This document shows, piece by piece, positions 18,151-26,152 of a DNA stretch of 64,000 nt. The translations under genes and the position numbers were made by a program. Each line of letters opens with the position of its first letter. Within the stretch, counting starts at the first letter, position 1. Source of the DNA: Streptomyces canus 299MFChir4.1 (GTDB lineage Bacteria > Actinomycetota > Actinomycetes > Streptomycetales > Streptomycetaceae); the NCBI RefSeq assembly GCF_000383615.1, contig NZ_KB911596.1, forward strand, positions 153,783 through 217,782, read 5' to 3'. The notes below the pieces were generated by a model. It did not search any database. It was not told the DNA's origin and saw only the letters and a list, made by a program, of their open reading frames with translations.

Positions 18151-21100
18151 ATGCAGATCCGGCTGACCGTCGTAGACCCGCTGGGCCCGCCCGACCGGGC
18201 CCGGGGCCGCGCCGCGAGCTGCGACGTGCTGGTCACCGCTCCCGTCGGCACCGCACTGGCGGCGGTGGCCACGGCCCTCGCCTCGGCGGTCCCGGGGGAC
18301 GGGGGGACCTCCCGCGCGGGCGAGACGGAGCGCGGCGGCGGTCCGGTCGTGCTGTACGCGGACGGTGAGCGGCTGGACGCCCAGCGCGCCACCCTGGGCG
18401 AGCCCCCGCTGATCGACGGTGCCGTGCTGTCCCTGGGCGCCCCGGCGGCACCCGAGCCCCACCCGGAGCTCGACGACGCCCCCACCCAGCTCCACGTGGT
18501 CGCCGGCCCCGACGCCGGCGGCGTCCATCTGCTGCACGGCGGCCAGATCCACATCGGCCGCTCCGCCGACGCCGACGTCCCCCTGGACGACCCCGACGTC
18601 TCCCGCCTGCACTGCGCGGTCACGGTCGCCCCCGACGGGCGCGTCTCCGTGGCCGACCTCGACTCCACCAACGGCACGACCCTGGACGGCACCCGCGTGG
18701 GCACCCGTCCGGTCCGGTTCCCTCCGGGGGCGCTCCTGAGGATCGGCGAGTCGGTCCTCCGGCTGTCGCCGAGCGGGGGGCGACGGCTCGGGACCGAACC
18801 GGACGGCGAGGGCCATGTGCGGGTGATCTCCGTCGAGGCCGGGGCCGTGCCGGGCGACGAGCGGGGGCGCGGAGGTACGGATGCCGCCGCCCGCGCCGGC
18901 CGGCCCGGGCCCGCACCGGGCGGGAGCCGGGCACACGGAGCGTCGGCACCGGCCGGTGAGCCGGGCGGCGGACGGCAGGGACGGCGCGTGTCCGCCACGG
19001 AATCGGACCCGGCCGGGTACCCGCCGGGCGCCATCCAGGGGCGCGGGACGACGGAAGCGGACCGCAGAGGTGACTCGGGCACGGTCCCCGGACAGGCCGA
19101 GCACACGCCACGCGCGCGGAGCAGGGTGTCGGCGGCGGCCGCGGGCGCCGGGTCCGGCAGGACCGCGTCGGCCTCGGCCGAGGGCCCGGCACGCGCGCGG
19201 GGCGGCGCCCGGGACAGCGGCGACACCTCGCCCCAGCCGCCCACCGACCGGACCCATCACGCCTACGGCTCCGGGAGCTGGGGCGCCTCGAACGGCGGCC
19301 CCGAATCCACCGGAACGCAGGGCCACCGCCCCACCGAGCCACCGGTCGTCGTGCCGGGCCAGGGCGGCGCACCCCGGATCGAGCGCCGGGACGACTTCGG
19401 CGGCGGCCGTCCGGACACCGACGGCAACCCCCGGGCCGGAGCCCTCTCCGACGCTCCCGGCGGCGGACGCGGCAGGGATTCCGGCGGCGACACCCACAGC
19501 GGCCGGTCCGGGCTCGGCTCCTTCGAAGTCACGCGCACGACCGCCGTCCCCTCCCCTCCGCCTGCCGACCGGGACCAGCCCTCCCCCGACTCCCCGGACG
19601 CCCCCGCTGCGGGCAACCGCAAGGGCACCCCCCTGCGCGGGACCGACGTACCGCAGGGCGTGCGGCGGCGCGGGGGGCTGTCCGCGTGGGCCCGGCGGCT
19701 GGCCGGGGGGCGGGGTGAACAAGAGGCGTCCGAGCGGGACGAGGCGTACGACGGGACGGCCGCGCCGGTCACCGCGGTGCCCTCGGCCGACACCCCCCAG
19801 GTTCCCGAGGTCTGGCCCGACCCGGCCGCCCTGCTGCTGACGGCACTGGGTCCCGGCGCGCGCCTGTGGGAGCGCGGGCCCGGGCATCCGGAGGCGCTCA
19901 CCGTGCGGCTCGGCACCGCCGACCGGGCGGCCCCGGACGGCTCGGGGCTGCTGCCGGCCGTTCCGGTCACCGCGGATCTGCGCGAGGCCGGCGCCCTGGG
20001 CCTGGCCGGTCCCCGCGCCCGCCTGTCCGGGCTGGCCCGCGCGGTGGTGGCCCAGCTGGCCGCCCTGCACGCGCCCGAGACCCTGGAGATCGTCCTGATC
20101 AGCACGGACCGCTCCCGGTCCGCGCAGGAGCGCACGGCCGAGTGGTCCTGGCTGGGCTGGCTCCCCCATGTCCGCCCGGGGCACGGCCAGGACTGCCGCC
20201 TCCTCCTCGCCCACGACCGCGAACAGGCCGCGGCCCGCACCGACGAACTGCTGCGGCGTCTGGACGACCACCTGGCCGAAGCGGAGCTCGCCCCCGCTCG
20301 CAGGACCGTTCCGGCCGCCCGCTCCGCTGTCCCGCAGGACCGTCCCCGGGACACCGCCCGGCGGCCCTCCTGGGCCCGGGAGGACGCCGAGGACGAGACG
20401 AGCGGTGGCTTCCCGGGGCCGTACACCGTGGTCGTCGTGGACGGCGACCCCGGCGGCGCGGATCTACGCAAGGCCGTGGCGCGGCTGGCGGCTGAGGGCC
20501 CTCGGGCCGGCATCCACATCGTGTGCCTGGCCGAGACGGCCCCTGCCTCGCCCGCGTCCCCGGTGACGGACACGTACGAGGCGGCGTGCGCGGCGGCCCC
20601 GACCTTCCGCGAGTGCGGGGCGGTCGGTCTGCTCAGCGGGGACGTGGCGACCGCACTGCGGCTGATGCGAGTGGCCCGGACCGGGGTTCCCGCGGACGCG
20701 GGCGCCGAGGCCGACGGCACCGGCGCCTCCCGCAACCATCCCGGGCCCGGCCGTCCCGGCCCGGCGGAGACCCGTCACGCGGACGCGTCCCGCAGCGGCG
20801 CCAAGGCCCGTCCCGCCGGCCCGGGCCCGCGCACCGACGCCGACACCCTGCACCTCACCGCGGCCCCCACCCCCACCCCTGTCGGCCACGGCACGGTCGC
20901 CGCCGTGGACGCCGTCTCCGCGGCCTGGGCCGAGCGGTTCGCGCGGGCGCTGGCGCCGCTGCGGACGGACGGGACCGCCGGTGCGGGGCACGCGCGCGTC
21001 TCCTCGCCGTTGCCCCAGTCGGCGCGCCTGCTGGACGAGCTGGGGCTGGCCCGGGCCACCCCGCCGTCGCTGATGACCCGCTGGGCGGACGCGGCCGACG

Positions 21101-22176
21101 ACCCGGAGTCGCTCGGCGGCCGGGCCTGGGCGGTGCTGGGGGCCGGACCCCGCGGCCCGGTCTGCGCCGACCTCGTGGCCGAGGGCCCGCATCTGCTGAT
21201 CGAGGGCCCCGCGGGCAGCGGCCGTACGGAACTGCTGCGGGCGGTCGTCGCCTCACTGGCCGCGGCCGAGCGCCCCGACCGTCTCAGCGTCGTCCTGTTG
21301 GACGGCCGGGACAGTGTGGGCGTCAGCGGCCAGGGCGAGGGCCTGCGCGTGTGCACGGACGTGCCGCATGTGACCACCCACCTCACCGCCAACGACCCGG
21401 TCCGCATGCGGGAGTTCGCCCAGTCCCTGAGCGCCGAGCTGAAGCGGCGCGCCGAGTTGCTGGGCCGCGGCGACTTCGCGGAGTGGCACACCGGCCGGGA
21501 ACTGTCGGGCCGCATGGTCGCCCAGCGCACGGCGTCCCCCCGCAACCCGACGGGCACCGCGGGACCTTCCGGCGACCAGGCCGCCGGCGACCTCGACTCG
21601 CCGCCGAGCTCCACGATCCGTCTGCGCCCCGGTGCGGCCCGCCGTCGCACCGACACGGCACCCCCGCTTCCCCGTCTGGTCGTGATCGTGGACGACCTGG
21701 ACGCCCTGGTCTCCCCGCCCCTCGGCTCCCCGGGCAGGCCGGCCGCCGGCTCCGTCATACGCGCGCTGGAGGCGGTGTCCCGGGAGGGCGAGCGCCTGGG
21801 CGTCCACCTGGTGGCCGCGACCGGCCCGGGCGGCCGTACGGCCGAGTCGGAAGCGGCCCGCCGGGCCACTCTCCGCGTCGCCCTGGACACCCCGGCCACA
21901 GGACCGGACGAACCGGCTCCCGGCCGCGGCCGGCTGACCTGGCCCGACGGCCGGATCACGGCCTTCCAGGCGGGCCGGGTCACCGGCCGCATCCCCCGCA
22001 CCGCGACCCTGCGCCCGACGGTCGTCCCGCTGGAATGGGACCGCATGGGTGACCCCCCGGCCCGCCGCCCGGTCCGGGAACTGGGCAATGGCCCGACGGA
22101 TCTTGCCCTGCTGGCGAGTGCATTGGAACGGGCAGCGCGGGAAGTGGCAGCAGCAGAGGTCCCGTCACTGCTCTAG
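18151..22176 (+). CDS. FHA-domain FtsK/SpoIIIE-type (EccC-like) ATPase
   Basis: 1341 residues from the ATG at 18151 (MQIRLTVVDPLG). The N-terminal part resembles an ubiquitin-like/FHA leader. The FHA domain lies at about 115-205 (IHIGRSADADVPLDD, SRLHC, DLDSTNGTTLDG). A long low-complexity Gly/Arg/Pro linker fills about 230-560. Two ATPase-like regions follow; the second has Walker A EGPAGSGRT near 1017 and Walker B VVIVDDLDAL near 1176, as in FtsK/EccC proteins. The phosphothreonine-binding FHA next to two Ser/Thr kinases makes it a plausible kinase partner. No WXG100 or other type VII genes are adjacent, and no membrane segment is evident, so a secretion role is only a possibility. A hairpin terminator follows. 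Confidence 0.8.
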   Translation: MQIRLTVVDPLGPPDRARGRAASCDVLVTAPVGTALAAVATALASAVPGDGGTSRAGETERGGGPVVLYADGERLDAQRATLGEPPLIDGAVLSLGAPAAPEPHPELDDAPTQLHVVAGPDAGGVHLLHGGQIHIGRSADADVPLDDPDVSRLHCAVTVAPDGRVSVADLDSTNGTTLDGTRVGTRPVRFPPGALLRIGESVLRLSPSGGRRLGTEPDGEGHVRVISVEAGAVPGDERGRGGTDAAARAGRPGPAPGGSRAHGASAPAGEPGGGRQGRRVSATESDPAGYPPGAIQGRGTTEADRRGDSGTVPGQAEHTPRARSRVSAAAAGAGSGRTASASAEGPARARGGARDSGDTSPQPPTDRTHHAYGSGSWGASNGGPESTGTQGHRPTEPPVVVPGQGGAPRIERRDDFGGGRPDTDGNPRAGALSDAPGGGRGRDSGGDTHSGRSGLGSFEVTRTTAVPSPPPADRDQPSPDSPDAPAAGNRKGTPLRGTDVPQGVRRRGGLSAWARRLAGGRGEQEASERDEAYDGTAAPVTAVPSADTPQVPEVWPDPAALLLTALGPGARLWERGPGHPEALTVRLGTADRAAPDGSGLLPAVPVTADLREAGALGLAGPRARLSGLARAVVAQLAALHAPETLEIVLISTDRSRSAQERTAEWSWLGWLPHVRPGHGQDCRLLLAHDREQAAARTDELLRRLDDHLAEAELAPARRTVPAARSAVPQDRPRDTARRPSWAREDAEDETSGGFPGPYTVVVVDGDPGGADLRKAVARLAAEGPRAGIHIVCLAETAPASPASPVTDTYEAACAAAPTFRECGAVGLLSGDVATALRLMRVARTGVPADAGAEADGTGASRNHPGPGRPGPAETRHADASRSGAKARPAGPGPRTDADTLHLTAAPTPTPVGHGTVAAVDAVSAAWAERFARALAPLRTDGTAGAGHARVSSPLPQSARLLDELGLARATPPSLMTRWADAADDPESLGGRAWAVLGAGPRGPVCADLVAEGPHLLIEGPAGSGRTELLRAVVASLAAAERPDRLSVVLLDGRDSVGVSGQGEGLRVCTDVPHVTTHLTANDPVRMREFAQSLSAELKRRAELLGRGDFAEWHTGRELSGRMVAQRTASPRNPTGTAGPSGDQAAGDLDSPPSSTIRLRPGAARRRTDTAPPLPRLVVIVDDLDALVSPPLGSPGRPAAGSVIRALEAVSREGERLGVHLVAATGPGGRTAESEAARRATLRVALDTPATGPDEPAPGRGRLTWPDGRITAFQAGRVTGRIPRTATLRPTVVPLEWDRMGDPPARRPVRELGNGPTDLALLASALERAAREVAAAEVPSLL

Positions 22177-22191
22177 ACGACGTCAAGGGGT

Positions 22192-22212
22192 CCCGGGGGC
22201 ACCGCCCCCGGG
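22192..22212 (+). terminator. Hairpin terminator after the FHA-ATPase gene
   Basis: Perfect arms CCCGGGGGC / GCCCCCGGG with a three-base loop, 16 bases past the stop. Confidence 0.75.
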
Positions 22213-22368
22213 CGACGCATGCCACAAGGCACCGGCACTGGTCACGACGCCATTACGATCACCCGCTTGACAGTGGACGCCCACTTGCCGACCTCGGCCC
22301 CCCGGCGTAGACCAGATCGCACGGGACAGCCCTCGAACGTTCGACGAGGAACGAAGAACGGGGTCGTG

Positions 22369-23760
22369 ATGCGCAGCACCACCAGCACACAGCGGAAGCC
22401 GAAGTCAGCGAACACGGCTGCGAAATCGGCGGCCGCCGCTCTGGCGGCGGCCCTCGCCCTGTCGCTCACCGCATGCGGCGGAAACGACGACAAGAGCAGT
22501 GACACGGGCGCCACCGGCGGCAAGGAGACCGGCACCACGGTCACCCTCCCCAAACTGAACGGCCAGAGCCTGGAGGTCGCCGCCGTCTGGAGCGGTGAGG
22601 AACAGGCCAACTTCAAGAAGGTCCTTGCGGAGTTCGAGAAGCGCACCGGTGCCAAGGTGACCTTCGTGCCCGCCCAGGACCCGATCGTGAACTTCCTGGG
22701 CTCGAAGGTCGCGGGCGGACAGCCGCCGGACGTCGCGATGCTCCCGCAGCCCGGCGCGATCAAGCAGGCCGTGGACAAGAAGTGGGCCAAGCCCCTCGGC
22801 ACGGAGGCCAAGGCGGAGCTCGCCAAGAACTACGCGCAGGGCTGGCAGGACATCGGCAAGGTCGGCGGCACCCAGTACGGCGTCTACTACAAGGCCGCCA
22901 ACAAGTCGCTGATCTGGTACAACGCCAAGGTCTTCGAGAACGCGGGCGCCACCGAGCCGAAGACGTGGGACGAACTGCTCACCACGGCCCAGACGGTCTA
23001 CGACTCGGGCGTGACCCCGTTCTCCGTGGGCGGCGCCGAGGGCTGGACCCTGACGGACTGGTTCGAGAACGTCTACCTCTCCCAGGCGGGCCCGGAGAAG
23101 TACGACCAGCTCGCCAAGCACGAGATCAAGTGGACGGACCCGTCCGTGAAGGACGCGCTGACCACGCTGGCCCAGGTGTGGGGCAAGAAGGACTATGTCG
23201 CGGGCGGCGCCAAGGGCGCGCTGCAGACCGACTTCCCGGCCTCGGTGACCCAGACCTTCACCGGCGGCGAACAGCCCAAGGCGGCGATGGTCTACGAGGG
23301 CGACTTCGCGCAGGTCAATATCCAGACCGCCAAGGCCAAGGTGGGCACGGACGCGAAGGTGTTCCCGTTCCCGAAGGTCGGCGACACCGCTCCCGTGGTC
23401 TCCGGCGGCGACGCGGCCGTGATCCTCAAGGACTCCAAGGGGGCGCAGGCACTGGCCACCTTCCTGGCCTCCCCGGACGCGGCGACGATCCAGGCCAAGC
23501 TGGGCGGCTATCTCTCGCCGAACAAGAGCGTGGACATCTCGTCGTACCCGAACCCGGTGCAGCAGAAGATCGCCAAGGCGCTGATCGGCTCGGGCGACGA
23601 CTTCCGCTTCGACATGTCCGACCAGGCCCCGCAGGCCTTCGGCGGCACTCCGGGCAAGGGTGAGTGGAAGGCGCTCCAGGACTTCCTGTCCAATCCGAAG
23701 AACATCGCCGGCACGCAGGCGAAGCTGGAGGCCGACGCGGCGGCCGCCTACGGGAACTGA
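22369..23760 (+). CDS. Sugar ABC transporter substrate-binding lipoprotein
   Basis: 463 residues from the ATG at 22369. The lipoprotein signal peptide has lipobox LTAC (Cys36), followed by a Gly/Thr-rich spacer and a MalE-like solute-binding fold (EVAAVWSGEEQANFKKVLAEFEKRTG, PPDVAMLPQPG, KSLIWYN, WDELL). It is the first gene of a three-gene operon; the first permease begins four bases after its stop. The closest type is the alpha-glucoside/oligosaccharide binding group (AglE-like), but the ligand cannot be fixed. No ATPase is encoded nearby; in Streptomyces such importers usually share the MsiK ATPase. Confidence 0.9.
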   Translation: MRSTTSTQRKPKSANTAAKSAAAALAAALALSLTACGGNDDKSSDTGATGGKETGTTVTLPKLNGQSLEVAAVWSGEEQANFKKVLAEFEKRTGAKVTFVPAQDPIVNFLGSKVAGGQPPDVAMLPQPGAIKQAVDKKWAKPLGTEAKAELAKNYAQGWQDIGKVGGTQYGVYYKAANKSLIWYNAKVFENAGATEPKTWDELLTTAQTVYDSGVTPFSVGGAEGWTLTDWFENVYLSQAGPEKYDQLAKHEIKWTDPSVKDALTTLAQVWGKKDYVAGGAKGALQTDFPASVTQTFTGGEQPKAAMVYEGDFAQVNIQTAKAKVGTDAKVFPFPKVGDTAPVVSGGDAAVILKDSKGAQALATFLASPDAATIQAKLGGYLSPNKSVDISSYPNPVQQKIAKALIGSGDDFRFDMSDQAPQAFGGTPGKGEWKALQDFLSNPKNIAGTQAKLEADAAAAYGN

Positions 23761-23764
23761 CGCG

Positions 23765-25108
23765 ATGACCTCGGCCACCGAGGCAGGGGTCCCACCGGCC
23801 CCTGCCTCCCCCAAGTCGCGCAAGAGCGTGACCGGCACGCGCAGGACCGTGGCAGCGATGTTCCTGCTGCCCGCCCTCGTGCTGCTGGGCGCGCTCGTGG
23901 TCTACCCGATCGGGTACTCGATCGTCCGGAGCTTCTACAACCAGTCCGGTGACGGATTCGCCGGAATCGACAACTACAAGGCCCTCTTCACCGACGACGG
24001 CATCCGCACGGCCCTGAAGAACAACATCATCTGGGTGGTCTTCGCGCCGACGATCGCCACCGCGCTCGGTCTGATCTTCGCGGTGCTGACCGAACGGATC
24101 CGCTGGGGCACGGCGTTCAAGCTGGTCGTCTTCATGCCGATGGCGATCTCCATGCTGGCGGCGGGCATCATCTTCCGGCTCGTCTACGACCAGGACCCGG
24201 ACAAGGGGTTCGCGAACGCGGTGTGGGTGGGCGTGCACGACACGTTCGCGCAGTCCTCGGCGTTCCCGAAGGCCCACCCGGGCCGCAACTCGCCGCTGGT
24301 GGCCCAGAGCGGCGGTTTCATCACCAAGACCACGGTCCACACCGGCGGCACCATCACCCTGCCCCTGGTCGGTGTCGCCCCGGACCAGATGCCCAGTGAC
24401 GCGAAGAAGGCCGTGGAGCCCCAGGCGGACCCGGGCCGGATCACCGGCACGACCTGGCAGGACTTCACCCGCGGCAAGGGCGTCGGCACGCTCGGCGGGG
24501 TCGACCCGACCGAACTCGGCTACCCCGGCATGAAGATCGAGGCGGTCAAGGACGGCAAGGTCGTCGAGACGGCGAAGGCCGGGGCCGACGGCACGTTCTC
24601 CTTCTCGGAGAAGGCCGACGGGGCGCAACTGCGGCTTCCGGCGAGCAACTTCAAGGAGGCCTACAACGGGCTCGACTGGCTCGGCCCGTCGCTGGTGACA
24701 CCGGCGATCATCGGGTCGTACATCTGGATGTGGGCCGGTTTCGCGATGGTGCTGATCGCGGCCGGGCTCGCGGGCATCCCCCGGGAACTCCTGGAGGCAG
24801 CCCGGGTCGACGGCGCGAGCGAGTGGCAGGTCTTCCGCAGGGTCACGGTTCCCCTGCTGGCGCCCGTGCTCGCGGTCGTCACCGTGACCCTGATGATCAA
24901 CGTCCTGAAGATCTTCGACCTGGTCTTCATCATCGCCCCGGGCTCCTCGCGGGACGACGCGAACGTCCTCGCGCTGGAGCTGTACCAGAAGGGCTTCGCC
25001 GAGGACCAGCCCGGCATCGCGAGCGCCATCTCGGTGTTCCTGCTGCTGCTGGTGATCCCGGTGATGTGGTTCAACATTCGTCGGCTCAGGCGGGAGGTAC
25101 GGCGATGA
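23765..25108 (+). CDS. Sugar ABC transporter permease with inserted extracytoplasmic domain
   Basis: 447 residues, about 150 more than a standard CUT1 permease. TM1 is at about 33-55 (LLPALVLLGALVVYPIGYSI), with further segments near 80-140. Residues about 150-298 are a hydrophilic insertion (NSPLVAQSGG, TITLPLVGVAPDQ, GADGTFSFSEKADG) reminiscent of an Ig-like beta domain, then the remaining membrane segments with the EAA loop IPRELLEAARVDGAS that docks on the ATPase. The insertion position, before the conserved EAA half, resembles the P2-type loop of MalF and AglF-type permeases. It overlaps the second permease gene by four bases (ATGA). Confidence 0.9.
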   Translation: MTSATEAGVPPAPASPKSRKSVTGTRRTVAAMFLLPALVLLGALVVYPIGYSIVRSFYNQSGDGFAGIDNYKALFTDDGIRTALKNNIIWVVFAPTIATALGLIFAVLTERIRWGTAFKLVVFMPMAISMLAAGIIFRLVYDQDPDKGFANAVWVGVHDTFAQSSAFPKAHPGRNSPLVAQSGGFITKTTVHTGGTITLPLVGVAPDQMPSDAKKAVEPQADPGRITGTTWQDFTRGKGVGTLGGVDPTELGYPGMKIEAVKDGKVVETAKAGADGTFSFSEKADGAQLRLPASNFKEAYNGLDWLGPSLVTPAIIGSYIWMWAGFAMVLIAAGLAGIPRELLEAARVDGASEWQVFRRVTVPLLAPVLAVVTVTLMINVLKIFDLVFIIAPGSSRDDANVLALELYQKGFAEDQPGIASAISVFLLLLVIPVMWFNIRRLRREVRR

Positions 25109-26013
25109 CCGCTCAGGCCGAAAGGCTCCCGGAGACGGCACCGGCGAACGGGGTGAAGGCGAAGCAGTCGCTGGGCTCACGGCTCGTCGAGCGCGTCAGC
25201 GGCGGCCTGATCAGCGTCCTCCTCGTGGTCGTCGGCCTGTTCTGGCTGGTGCCGACGATCGGGCTGCTGATCTCCTCGCTGCGCAGCCCGGAGGACCTGA
25301 CGGCGAGCGGCTGGTGGAAGGTCTTCAGCGAGCCGTCCCAGCTCACCCTCGACAGCTACCAGAAGCTCCTGCAGAACAGCGACATCACGCACTCCATCGT
25401 CAACACCATCCTGATCACGGTCCCGGCGACGCTCCTGGTCATCGTCATCGGCGCGCTCGCGGGTTACGCGTTCGCGTGGATGGAGTTCCCGGGCCGCGAC
25501 TGGTGGTTCATGGCCGTGGTCGGCCTGCTGGTGGTGCCGGTGCAGGTGGCGCTGATCCCGATCGCCGAACTCTTCGGCAAGATCGGCCTGTTCGGCAACA
25601 TCTTCGGGGTGATCCTCTTCCATGTGGGCTTCGGTCTGCCGTTCGCGGTGTTCCTGCTGCGGAACTTCTTCGCGGAGATCCCCCGTGAACTCCTGGAGGC
25701 GGCACGGCTCGACGGCGCGGGTGAACTGCGCCTGTTCGTCAGGGTGGTGCTGCCGCTCGGCGGGCCCGCGATCGCGAGCCTGGGCATCTTCCAGTTCCTG
25801 TGGGTGTGGAACGACATGCTGATCGCGCTGGTGTTCACGGACGCCGACAGCCAGCCGATCACGGTCGCCCTGCAGACGCAGATGCGTGCCTTCGCCGACA
25901 ACGTCGACGTCCTGGCACCGGGCGCGTTCATCTCGATGGTGATTCCGCTGATCGTGTTCTTCGCGTTCCAGCGGCAGTTCGTGTCCGGCGTGATGGCGGG
26001 CGCGGTCAAGTAG
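25105..26013 (+). CDS. Sugar ABC transporter permease
   Basis: 302 residues, MalG-like, six membrane segments with the EAA motif IPRELLEAARLDGAG. The ATG overlaps the stop of the first permease by four bases and is preceded by GGGAGGT, indicating translational coupling. Together with the lipoprotein and the first permease it forms a carbohydrate importer. A perfect hairpin terminator follows 21 bases after the stop. Confidence 0.93.
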   Translation: MTAQAERLPETAPANGVKAKQSLGSRLVERVSGGLISVLLVVVGLFWLVPTIGLLISSLRSPEDLTASGWWKVFSEPSQLTLDSYQKLLQNSDITHSIVNTILITVPATLLVIVIGALAGYAFAWMEFPGRDWWFMAVVGLLVVPVQVALIPIAELFGKIGLFGNIFGVILFHVGFGLPFAVFLLRNFFAEIPRELLEAARLDGAGELRLFVRVVLPLGGPAIASLGIFQFLWVWNDMLIALVFTDADSQPITVALQTQMRAFADNVDVLAPGAFISMVIPLIVFFAFQRQFVSGVMAGAVK

Positions 26014-26034
26014 CGCGTGCGACAGCCGAATTGA

Positions 26035-26060
26035 GGGGCGGGCCGCCGTCGGCCCGCCCC
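26035..26060 (+). terminator. Terminator of the sugar ABC operon
   Basis: Perfect 10-base arms GGGGCGGGCC / GGCCCGCCCC, six-base loop, followed by TTCG. Confidence 0.85.
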
Positions 26061-26152
26061 TTCGCGTTCGCCCGAATGCCGTACGGAACGTAACCCCCTG
26101 CCGCCGTGGGGCGTTCCCGGGCAGAACGCCCGCGCCGACCCTTGGATGTGCC

